A DNA stretch of 64,000 bases from Physcomitrium patens (Eukaryota > Streptophyta > Bryopsida > Funariales > Funariaceae). How positions within the stretch are numbered: the first letter of the stretch is position 1; each line of letters opens with the position of its first letter. Of the stretch, positions 23,029 through 34,400 are shown one piece after another. The translations under genes and the position numbers were made by a program. The notes beneath the pieces were generated by a model, which was not told the DNA's origin, ran no database searches, and saw only the letters and a program-made list of their open reading frames with translations. The stretch covers positions 11,013,509 through 11,077,508 of the forward strand of contig NC_037270.1 in assembly GCF_000002425.4 (NCBI RefSeq), read 5' to 3'.

Positions 23029-24348
23029 TGTCGTGATATAATACAACTATATAGTGAAATTATAATCAAAATTGAATTTCTAATTAATATCTAATTATCT
23101 TAGTTTAATTGTAATTTGAGGTATCTAAACATGGCTTTTATAAAAGCCTCTTAGGTTATTTTCTTATCTTAATAATTAGTAGGTTGAAGGTTACTTAGTA
23201 ATTTTACCTTCTAGGTTGTAGAGACTCTTCTACTACCTTAGAAAGACCATAAATTGATGAAATCAGATTAGAAAAGGTAGATAATTAGTATAGTTGATAC
23301 AAGGATTAAGTTGAGAGTAGGATTGGGCTAAAAAATCCTTAGGATAAGATAGATTGATACCCAAGGGTTGACCATTTGTGAGATAGGGTCGAAATCAGAC
23401 CTTTGGTCACTAAAATGATGGCCTAGGACAAAATAGGGTTTCATTCGAAGATCGAAGATTATGATTTGAGAGCTAGCTTGAAGTTCTTTCTAGAGACATA
23501 AGAATTATTTTGAAGGGGATTTGGAGGACTTAGCAATTGTTATTCAAAGTCAGGGTTTTTATCGGTGATTTGGATTTTATACAATATAATTAGGACAAGC
23601 AATTTTGGTTAATTCTTACAATTGGCATGACATCTATGTTTGAAACTTTGATGTTATTTGGATTATTGGATGTGTTAAGTGTATGAAAATTTTGTGATAA
23701 CCTAACGACACAGTTTAGAGATATCTAGTTTTTAGCACAAGAGAATTTGAGAAGGTGGTAGTTTGAGTTTGGGTAGGGTTTCTATGATATCTGAAGATCT
23801 ATTAGTCGGATTAAGGTGAAAATTGGCATGGTGTTGGAAGACTTAAAGATCAAGCTACACACCAATTTTGAGACAAAGTTAATAGTTAGAGAAGGAGAAA
23901 TCATTGCTCAAATTTCTACTTCACTTTTCAAGTTGGTGGCTAAGTGACATTGGTGCAATTTTTGGAGATTTTTTCACAATATGTAAGTTGGATTGGGCTA
24001 AAAATTCTTGAGAATTTAGAAGACTTGCATTGACAATTGCATGCAAAATTCTACATCAAGTAGATGGTCAGATTGGATGTTACAGCTTATTAAAGCTCAC
24101 TGATTAGAATTGGGGTTTACAAGAAAAATCTAAATTGCTCAAATATGAAAGTAACAAGGTAATTGGGATTTATGTATGGTTAAGTCTACTAAGAAGAGTG
24201 TTTTAAGCACTTTTGAATTGAAATTCAGATTATATTCTTCTCGCATGGGTGAAATCTATTAGGATTTCTTGGCTACTTGTGAAACATAATCTCACCTTCC
24301 ACAACTGTGCCTAGTGCATTCCTAAGCAAAACAACACGTAATATGACA
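23029..24348 (+). mobile_element. 3' LTR of element E (1,320 bp)
   Basis: Starts TGTCGTGATATAATAC directly after the purine-rich tract AAGAAGGAGTAGA and ends ATATGACA. It is a more diverged LTR variant than those of C and the nested element. The next base begins a Ty1/copia fragment, so E probably inserted in or beside an older copia element. Target duplication cannot be tested because the left end of E is outside the window. Confidence 0.85.
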
Positions 24349-24563
24349 GCAGTGAGTATTGTGAACCAACACATATCAAAGGTTAGACCAATCCATTGGA
24401 GAACCATCATAAGGATCATGAGATACTTAAAAGGTACTTTGAACTTCAAATTATGGCTTGGAGGTGATGCCAAAGGATCCAAGGACTATAAGATATCTTC
24501 GAAGTACGTTAGATGCCAAAGAATCCTAGAACCTAGTATCATATGTATAAAAGTCAAAGAGTA
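24349..24563 (+). pseudogene. Ty1/copia pol fragment (RNase H region)
   Basis: Translation in the + strand reads AVSIVNQHISKVRPIHW and IMRYLKGTLNFKLWLGGD, which follows the pattern of the copia RT/RNase H connection (V-S-x-x-x-x-x-P-x-x-x-H-W ... I-x-R-Y-L-K-G-T). About 70 codons remain; no LTRs or other copia domains were seen. Confidence 0.65.
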
Positions 24564-27500
24564 GAAGTTATTTTGTAAGTCAACAACCACAATCTATAGG
24601 TATTGGGTGTTGGTAGTGAGAGACATCTTATTCCATACTCTCTTTGTGTGCAACCTTATTAATTATATGTATTGTGATTTTAAAGTTCTATTTCTTCAAT
24701 ACACTTTCCCTACCATCTCTCTCTTTCTCTCAAATGCATCCAACTATTCTAAGGCGGCCCATGCATATATTGTAGTCTTATCACGGAAGCACGAAGAACT
24801 TGAAATAAGAGCGGAGAAATGAAAGCAATGGAGTAAATCTCTAATGCTAGTTCAGGGATCGATAGTCTTATGTAATATTAGTTTCCTATAGTAAAGAGCT
24901 GGGTTGGAGATCCAATGACACATTTCGTAGAGTGTTGCTTAAAAAGAAACTCTAAAATAGAAGGCAACAACATGGAGTTTTGATTATGAACATGCAAGAA
25001 GGGAAGGATCAAGTCATTCATGGCATAGTATTAGAGGAGACAAATATGGAAATAGGCAACATCAGGGGCCGTGAGTACAAGACGAAGAGCCTTTACAGCT
25101 CGACGTAAAAGTTTAGCTACTGTTACTATTGTTGCCAACACTAACTGACTGCCTCTGCACCTTGCCAAGAACAATATCGAATGAGTCCAAGATGATGGTT
25201 TTGTGATTTAATATCTTATGGATTTTTTCACTCTAGAATTTTGTCTCCTTTTTGACATCACTTTTATAATCATTGTGTCTACACCAAATGACTATAGGCT
25301 TGCGCTGATCAACATAGTAACTTCTAAGCCAAGGGAATTGTAAAAAAATTGAATCAGCAAAAAAACATCTCTACAGAGGTCCCTTTGATCTTAAAACTGT
25401 TGGTTTTCACCCCACCGACGAATAGCTCACATGGATACAAAAAACCTTGACCTAGATTTCCGCTCTTCACAGATGCCTTCAAACTAAAAACAAGTGAGTA
25501 ACCAAAAAAAAATAACAAAAGATTTAGTGAGATTTTGGCTTGATTCATTATTTTGTATTTTTTTGTTGTAATTATTATGATTATTATTATTATTATTTCC
25601 AAGTGTAACTATTATTTTGGCCACAGATCTTCAATGAGTATAATTTGGTTTCCAAGATATGTCTTGTACTATATAGGCACTTATCTTTTTATTATTATAT
25701 TGTTATTAGTTTTACAACTACCTAAAATACTACCATGGTTTTTTTTTTTTTTTTTTTTTTTTTAATAAATCCTACTTTTCATATGCATCGGCTCAACAAG
25801 ATAAAAAAAAAAAAAAAAAACTAGATACAGTTAAATCAAAGTGCAACCATACAATATTTTAGAAGAAACTTTAAAATTCATAAAAAAACCTATGACAACT
25901 ATACAATATTAAATCACAACAACTCATTCAATAAATTACACATGTGCATGTGCATATATATATACATGTAAACTTATAAGCGCATACATCTACACTCACC
26001 ACCTAATTAATATTCTTAAATTTGATTGATTTACAATTGTCACAACACATATTATGCTGTTGGTTGTATCAATATCAAGAAAACACCACCGATATCCATT
26101 TAAAAATGCCATCTTGTATACAAAGATTCTCCACTTCTTTCCAAATTTGCCTCAAATATAGTATGCCAATGTGCAGTCCAAAACAATACGATTGGATTCG
26201 AACAGGAACAATTATGTTTCTATTAACACCATGCACCACTACATCAATGCTGTATACTAATTTGATGCCCATGACCAGTTGCCTTATCTTTCCTTCCTGT
26301 AGCCCATGATGCAAATGTACCGATAGAATCATAAACCGCCAGGATTTGTTCCACTAATGCTTCACAGACCAAGCAGTCGGCGTTAATTTCATCGTACTAA
26401 AAGCGTGTCACATTCTGATTTCGCACACAATGTTATTTTCAAACAACTCCAAATCCATGAAACAGAGTGCATATTTCTGAATTTCGCCGCGAGGAATTGA
26501 ATTTCCGGAACGTCGGGTACATAAGCACAAAGGTAACTCACTGCAGCACAAGAGCAGAATGATGAGACAAAATTTGCTTGCAGGAGGTTGATCACGCACC
26601 CAGTTGGACCTCACAGGCAGAAGGAGCTGCAGATCATGGCTCAGAATGCTGCACCTGCACGAGGAATCCCAGTTGGAGATTAGGAATCGTGAACAGAAGA
26701 GGGGATTTGTTTAAGTGTGAGTGTGAACAAAGGCGACTGGGGTGAATGACAGGAAGCTTTAAATATTCCGGAAGGTCGCCCTCGGTTGACACACTATGCC
26801 AACCTCAGCCTAGGTGCCTGGTTGCAGCATTGTCTCTCGCGGCTTGGTGCACAGGGAGAGAGGCACAAGCCACAATGTGAGGCTGATGCAAGCATATTCC
26901 TTTTACACTGGACCATTCTGCTTCGAATCTGCCTTTCCGCATGTCCTTGCCTGTGTTCCCCATGTCGATCGGGTGACGGGGACAGCAACGCGCAACGTTG
27001 CTGTAGCTGTACATAAAATCCTCCAAGTTCCTTGTCTGCTTTTTGAGTCGCTATGTCAAGGCTTCTGGCGGTGAGTGGTATGATTCCACCGATATATTAT
27101 GTTTGAATTCCATCGTGGCAGCATGCACGTTCATTCAGTCAGACTTTCTCGAAGTTTGAGGTTCAGAATGGGTTACAGCCTCGTTCGCGTTTGGATGTCT
27201 TGTGGAGTGATGAGAGAGCAGTTTTCCGGGGGATCGCAGGAGGTCTAGAGATTTGGTCGTTTCTGTTCGAAAAGTGGTGGGTCGGGTTGCGAATTTACCA
27301 CTTTGTCGTGTGAATAATGGCGAAATACGTCTGGTAGATATGAGAAAGCAAAAAAGTGAAAACATTGAATGATGGGCAGTAAAAATCATTCCTCTCAGAT
27401 GGTTGTAAAGTAAGCAAATCAACAGTTGTTGCCCCTAAGTTAGATGCGTATCGCGCAAAGTTTATCTTTACAAGATGGGTTTGTCATGAGCCGGAGCCGG

Positions 27501-28275
27501 CTTAGGAATAATGTAGCATCGCGCTAATCCGGAGTCGGGGTTTGTTGGCCTAACTCCTTTTGGCTGCACACGTGCTACATTAAATTCTCACAGTTGTTTA
27601 TAGAACTCGTAGCACATTTCGGTGAGAGACTGAGTTGGACATGCAGTGGTGGACAATGAATCAATCCCTTCCTCACCCACAACAATGAGATGATTGCTCA
27701 AGTAATCAACGTCCCGACCTCACGTCTGAGTGAACTCGTCTTCTCCTCAATGCTGAGCTTGTGAAGAATCTGGCTGGGTGATCTCAGCTGTTATTTTTCT
27801 GCAGGACATTTTGTTTCTATGCAGTGAGTTCAAGGTGAAAGGGCTTTTGGTTTCTGTTGTGTTTCAGTAATTGGGAGTATGTCTGTCATCAAAGGTCACT
27901 GGACACAAGGCTAACAATTTTTTCCAATTATGAGTTAATGATGCCGAATGGCTTTACTTGTATGTACTCTCTCGAGAAACGACCAGTGTGAGGTTCGCCA
28001 CCGGCCTACATTACTTGAATGAGGCTCACGAGTTTCACAGATCCACGGTTATTGATGTGCGGTTTCCAATGTTAACATCCTTTGGAACGGTGGGCTGTTA
28101 CAACGTATGCAGTTCTCTTCTGGATGCGAGCGCAGTATCTTGAGCCGCAGCTTCCGTTACGAAGCAGAATCCTTCGCAAAGGGTGTTCGAAGCACTGCAG
28201 CAAGTACTCATCCAGCCGTTCCTCAAGGAAGGAGGAGGGGGTTCAGCAGTAAGCGGCCTAGCCGTCGCCGCTGCC
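24564..28275. other. Gene-poor stretch without a supported gene
   Basis: No open frame here is convincing. A run of 25 T (25739-25763) followed 39 bp later by 18 A (25803-25820) could fold back. AT content is high to about 26400, then drops near the prolyl oligopeptidase region. An AAATATT box on the minus strand at about 26758-26767 with a CT-rich leader below it could be a minus-strand promoter, but no coding exon could be tied to it. Confidence 0.5.
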
Positions 28276-31200
28276 ATGGGGTCTGTTGGATCACCCTTGT
28301 CCAACGCAGACCTGGGATTAAACTAGCTCCCGTATCCCAAAGCTCGCCTTGACGAGTCAGTGGACTTTTATCACGGCGTCGAAGTTGCCGATCCTTACCG
28401 CTGGTAATTCCCTACTCACGCACCCTTCACAAGCTCCACCATTTTTGAAGCTCTCACTGAGCCGGCCCTTCATAATTGCTTCTGCGAGTCGTAGGTTGGA
28501 AGATCCTGATGCACAAGAAACAAAAGAGTTTGTTGCGAAGCAAGCGGAGCTATCAAATACCGTGCTCGCGGACTGCGACAACTGGGAAAGGTTGAAAAAG
28601 AAAGTCACTTCGCTGTACAATTATCCTCGTTACAGCTGCCCTTTCCGACACGGGGACCATTTCTTCTTCAGCCACAATTCGGGATTACAGTCTCAGAACG
28701 TTTTGTAAATTCAGGTGCAGTTTCTCAGTTCGTCGTGTCGCCGCCACTACATGATGGCTGTAATGAAGTGGCCGGCTTATACCCGAGGCCGTGAGTTTTG
28801 TGTGTGGCTTCGCAGGACTCAGTGGACGAAGAGGCGGAGGTACTGCTAGACCCGAATGCATTGAGCGACGACGGCACGGTTGCGCTCTCAATCAAGAAGT
28901 TAAGCGAGAACGCGGAGTTTCTGGCTTACGGATGAAGCTCCAGCGGTAGCGACTGGATCACTATTCGAGTGATGCGTGTAAAGGATCGCGTTGTGCAACC
29001 CGACACCCTCTCATGGGTGAAATTTACATCCACAGCTTGGACCCACGATCACGAAGGCATCTTTTACAATCGCTATCCGCAACCCAAGTATGCCCAGTTC
29101 CTTACGCTTCATTTCTAAAATATTTACCTATTTATTCAGTTTGTGCACTTGATTTAAATTTTTGACGCAATAGAACTTTGTGGGAGTATTATGCAAAATT
29201 GTGTCATTTCGGGAACGTGGAAGGCACGGACGCAGGCACCGAGACAGACATCAATCTGTTCCAAGACTTGTGTTATCATTCCCTAGGCACAAAGCAATCG
29301 GAAGAAATTTTGTGCTGGCGGGACTCGGAGCACCCCGCTTGGCAGTCCTCAGCCAAAATTTCCGACGACAACCGGGTAGGAATGTGTAATTGCTGTCACA
29401 AACCTCGCACTCGTTGAATCATGGTTCGTTTTTCCCAGCTGCCTTCAAGTCCAAGACCACGCAGTTGTTTTGTGGCCTGCAGTATTTGCTTCTTTCCATC
29501 CGCGTAGGATGCGACCCCGTGAATCGGCTGTACTACTACGACCTTACAAATCTTTCCGAAGACCTTATCGCGTTGAAAGGCTCAAATTTCACGCTGCCTC
29601 ACATTAAATTGGTCGACAACTTTGATGCCCAGTACCAGTACGTGGCTAATGACGGGCCAGTTTTCACGTTTCTCACAAACAGAAGCGCACCTCGGTATAA
29701 AGTGACGCGTGTAGACATCAACAACCCGGAAGTTTGGTCGGATGTAATACCCGAATCAACGTCGGACGTGCTCACCGTTGCAAAATGTGTTAACAAGAAT
29801 CAGCTGCTCATCAGCTACATGCAGGATGTGAGGCATGTGCTTCAAGTTCACGACCTGCAGACGGGTGCGTTCCGATGTGGAATTCCTCTTGAGTTCGGCA
29901 CTGTCTCCGACACCTCGGGACGACGCGAGGACTCTGAAATTTTCATCAATTTCACCAGGTTTCTGATTCCAGGCACTGTCTTCCGATGTGATTAATGTGT
30001 TCCCAATCCCCAAGTGCGCGTGTTACATGAGGTTGGCTCCCAAATCTTCGATCGCAGCCGGTTTCGGACGAAGCAGGTGTTCGTTACAAGCAAAGATGGA
30101 ACCAAAGTCCCCATGTTCATCATCTTCCAGAGGGAGCTGGTTCGAGATGGTAACCATCCCGCCCTGCTTTGTGGCTATGGCTTCTTCAACATCAGTCTCA
30201 CTCCTTGCTTAAGTGTGTCCCGTCTCGTCCTTGCCCGTCACTACGGGACTGTTGTAGCGGTGGCCAACATTCGCGGCGGTGGCGAGTATGGTGAGGAATG
30301 GCACAAGGCTGGCTCTCTTCGCAAGAAACATAATTGCTTCGATGTTTTCATTTCCTGCGCTGAGTTCTTGATCAATGAGGGCTACACTCAGTCCAACAAA
30401 CTGTGCATTGAAGATGGTAGCAACGGTGGCTTCCTTGTGGCTGCTTGTATTAACCAGAGGCCTGAACTCTTTGGGTGTGCCTTGGCTCTCGTAGGTGTCA
30501 TGGACATGCTCCGTTTCCACAAATTCACTATCGGTAATCTCTTTCATCATCGCCTTCAATGGTAGAAACTTAGCATTTACTCGGTGGCTTTTATTTGAGG
30601 ATACTGAAGCATTCTCATGAGTTGATGGTGTTGCGTATCTGCAGGACATGCTTGGATTTCTGATTATGGTTGTTCGGAAAGAGAGGGGGATTTCCCAACT
30701 TGATCAAGTAATACTCGTTCATTCCGAGAGTGATAAATGTTTTCCAAGCCCATTATGTTTAGCATAGCGAAATGGCCTTGTCCGCACGAGCATTTGGAGC
30801 TTTGAGCTGATATTGTTACGTGTAGGTACTCGCCGATTCACAATGTTTGGAGACCTTGGGAGAAGCTAAAAGGGGTGCAGTATCCACCCACGTTGCTCTT
30901 GACTGCCGACCACGACGACAGAGTGGTGCCCCTCCACTCCCTCAAGCTTCTTGCGGTATGCTTCCCCTGGTTCTCCTTATTGAATTGCTCTGTAAAAGTT
31001 TAACGCCACCCCAATTAGTAATAACATGCAGATAGAAAAAGATGAGTTCAATCTTTCACAGTACCAAATCAGCTGACGTCTGGATCATTAAAACTGGCAT
31101 GCAGACTCTGCAGTATACACTTTGCACGAGCTCGACGAAACTTCACCAAACGAACCCTATAATTGCACGAATTGATAGAAAAGCTGGACATGGAGCTGGC

Positions 31201-31463
31201 CGACCTACTCAGAAAATGGTGAGTTGTAATTCATCAACGCTGTTTTATCTTCTAGATAAATAGGTTCTAAAGTTCAACTGGGTTCAACTCCTTTTCAAGC
31301 CATCCATGAAGCAACTGACGCGGACTTCTCAACTCTTTCACCTTCTAACAACAAATCATTTAGGAATCAAATTTCAATTCTATAACTGTTTGTGCAGATT
31401 GACGAAGTGACGGACGCGTACTCCTTCCTGGCCAAGATGATAGGAGCCACTTGGATTGAATGA
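28276..31463 (+). pseudogene. Prolyl oligopeptidase (S9A family) pseudogene
   Basis: Nearly the whole of a plant cytosolic prolyl oligopeptidase can be read from nine exons: 28276-28403, 28495-28714, 28816-29087, 29213-29375, 29483-30533, 30645-30707, 30826-30955, 31105-31218, 31398-31463. This serine peptidase cuts short peptides after proline; the N-terminal beta-propeller gates an alpha/beta-hydrolase domain. Seen here: [32 protein letters not shown], the nucleophile Ser (AGC 30419-30421) in EDGSNGGF, the Asp in [11 protein letters not shown] and the His in AGHGAGRPTQK. Damage: TAG 28324-28326, TAA 28706-28708, TGA 28933-28935, TAA 29993-29995, a frameshift at about 30680-30700, and a likely lost splice acceptor (GG for AG) before 29213. 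The Gly two before the Ser is Asp, and a conserved YGG reads YGF. The start ATG has a good context (GCCATGG), but the frame is open upstream, so an N-terminal extension is possible. Confidence 0.88.
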
Positions 31464-34400
31464 CCATAAGTCTGCTGCGATGATATGAGACGCGCTTATC
31501 CCTTAACATGTCCAACTCTAGATTTTAGGGTGTTGGTTAAGTCTCAACTATACGAACTAATTGATAATTTAGCTGCCCTGTAGTCATTGTGTACTACCAG
31601 AAATGAACAAGCTGTAACGACCACAAGATAATCACCATACCGACCGCACCTCCCCGTAATCGCGACCATGATAGTAATCTATGTTCCCGCAAAAAAATTG
31701 ACAAATTTTCCTTGGATGAAGGTTTGCTGAGATTCAGTGAGAAGCGTGCATCTCTACCTGTATCCTTCCTTGATGCACTTATAATGTATGTGCCATGTCC
31801 TCGTTTGACAACGGGAAATTACAATTTCTAACTTTCTATTTTATTTCCACCACTTTGCAAACGCATTGCTGCTTCAGCTGCAAACTCACGTTGCACCAGC
31901 CCATCTTCATGAAGCTTGAAATGGAGTATAGATGCAAACAACGAGATCATCACGAAGTAGGGCTCGGCAGTCACCTAGTTTCTTCATGTCGGTATTTTAG
32001 AATCCGATGGCTTTTGTAGGGTCTCATAATCTTCTTCGTTTTTCTAGGTGCCACCGAAAATATCCAAGAGGTGCTAAGTCGGAGGTGATTGCATAAGAAT
32101 TTTCTGTTCGGGAGCTGGGTTGTGATTTCCGTGCGAGGGTTGTGGGTGTTTCGACGTGGAGAATGAGTTTGAATCTGCGGTCAGAATGGGACAGGGGACT
32201 GGAGTTCGCTTTGCGTCAGGGTGAGGTGGATTTTGAGAAATGTTGGAAGTTTGCTGATTAGAGTTTGGAGGATGTGGGCAAGGCGGGGTACAAGAGAGCT
32301 CTGTAGGATGCAGAGCGCTGGTTACGATTTAGCAACCGATTGGAAGACAGAAGACGAATAATGAAGGGTAGAGCCCTAAAGAAGCAGGGATAGATGGGGT
32401 TCATGTGGAGGGCGGGGAATCAGCCACAGTATCGACAGTGCCCGAATTTAAACTGGTGTTTCTTAGTGATCAGGTGTGGCTTCTGTTCCTTTTCTGAACC
32501 CACCTCTCAACTTACTGAGGGCTTTCTTTTGGAGGGTTAAGCCTCTCTGTCTGATGAGTTGACGTGGGGTGCCGATTCTTGGTATTGTTCAAGGCTAATA
32601 AAAGTCTCGTCACGCGCCTCATGTATGATAAGTTCGCCAATACGTACCAGGTAATGCAGTTAATGGCCTCTTTCTTTAACGCCTTGCATTGAATATTCTT
32701 TCATTACTGGGATTGCAGGCTTTTTGACCACCTCTCTCTCTATTCCAGTGTGTGTTGTTACGACATTGTGTGACCCTGTCTTTTTCCCAGGATCAATATG
32801 GGTTCTCTGTTCCTCTTAATCCTGTTGCTATACGAAATTCATTTTACTTCTGGTGATTATCAAGCCTCTTATTTCCGTGGAATTCACTCTAGGGTTTATT
32901 TATTCATTTATTCATTAATCATATCAGAACCTCATCAATAACTTATTTGTTCCCATAACCTTCTTGGATGTCGCTTCCTCATTATTCCATGGGGTCTTGT
33001 CGTTGTCAGCCAGAGTAAAGTATTCTTTTCTTTTCTGCATCTTTGGGAGACTTCAAGTCTAATTTTGCTAGCTCTTATTTCTGAGAAAGAATTATTAGTT
33101 GTGCCTCGCACTTTTCTGAACTTGCACTTCCCATCGAGTTATGTTGGACTTGCTTTGTGCTTCGCCAATTGCACCTCCTTCAGGTGTTGGAACTTGTAGC
33201 TCTATCAACAATTTATGGAAAGTTCAAGTAGAAATATGGTTAATGTTGCTGCTAATTTTTTTAATAGTTGGAATATTTCTGAAATTCTGATGTCACCGAA
33301 CGTAAAATATATTGGCAATTAGCGGCATTGACGTCCTTTCAAAAACTAGATATGTTGGGAATTGTACTGTACTCTTTCAGTTTTGGTAATAATATGTTTT
33401 CCCCTTTTCTTCTTCCTGATATATTTTTTGGTTTGGCTGACGTCTGCAGAATTGCCTCGTTCTATTTCTTGCCGCAATATAATCATGTGCATCTGATATC
33501 CTCTTATTGAAGGGACAAAACATCCAAATTTTGAATTTTTCTGCACATCTTCTGTTCAGTTTCTAAGATTATTAGTGTCATTGACGAGTGACGAGTGACG
33601 AGTTGACCACATAGAGTAGCAGAGTTGGATGTGACTTGGATTTGATTTGAGAATGTAATCTTATGGGTATTCCTTTTTCGACAGACCAATTGACGTTGAT
33701 TTTCAGACTGTACTTTTGTAGAAACAGTGCAGGGTAAGAAAGGTTTCGAAGCTTAATTCCTAGCTGGATCCGTGATTCATCATTTCGATGTGTTGATTGA
33801 TTCTGACAATGCCTTTATTCTAGCACAATTGTCATGATTTTCAAGTATTAACATTGAGTATTCTTATTTACTGCAATCAGAGTTCTTGTTGATAATAACT
33901 AGCCCTAGAAAATGTTACGTGACTCTCATTTGGTTTACATGCAATGGAATTTGCGATTTTGTGGTTTGGCAATGAGAGTTCTATCGAGTTTGGAACTACT
34001 TGGTGAACGCACTAAATGGTTTAAGCATCGGCTAGGTGTGTAAAAATGGCTGTTTTTCAAATACCCACTGTAAGACGCGAATTCGAAGGCCCAACAGATG
34101 CTAGATTGGCGAATACTTCCAAGAGTTTAGTGTTACTAATCGGCAGTCATTTTTTAATGCAGCTTGTTGGTTGTAAGAAGCACGCACAGAGCTTAGAATT
34201 GATGTTATATGCTAGTTGGCAATGAGACTGAAAATGTTTTGGTGCCCTCTGGATTCGAAACAACGTATCTGTTGTCCTTGAGTTAGCCATGTGGAGAATC
34301 ATTCATAGGGTAAGAGCTCTTCGAAACATGATTGATGGAAAACGTGCTGGGCAATCTCGACAGAGGAAGTTAGAATAATGTTCATTGAGACGAGAATTAA

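Noticed and set aside
25739-25820. T25 and A18 runs 39 bp apart as a possible retroposition or foldback signature
   Set aside because: No target duplication and no gene-derived sequence between them; simple homopolymers in AT-rich DNA suffice.
26408-26790. Minus-strand TATA-like box with CT-rich leader and an ATG at about 26637
   Set aside because: The ATG frame closes after eight codons and no downstream exon could be assembled with confidence.
32289-32306. TACAAGAGAGCTCTGT shared with about 58404
   Set aside because: A single 16-bp match, partly palindromic, is expected about once by chance in a window of this size.
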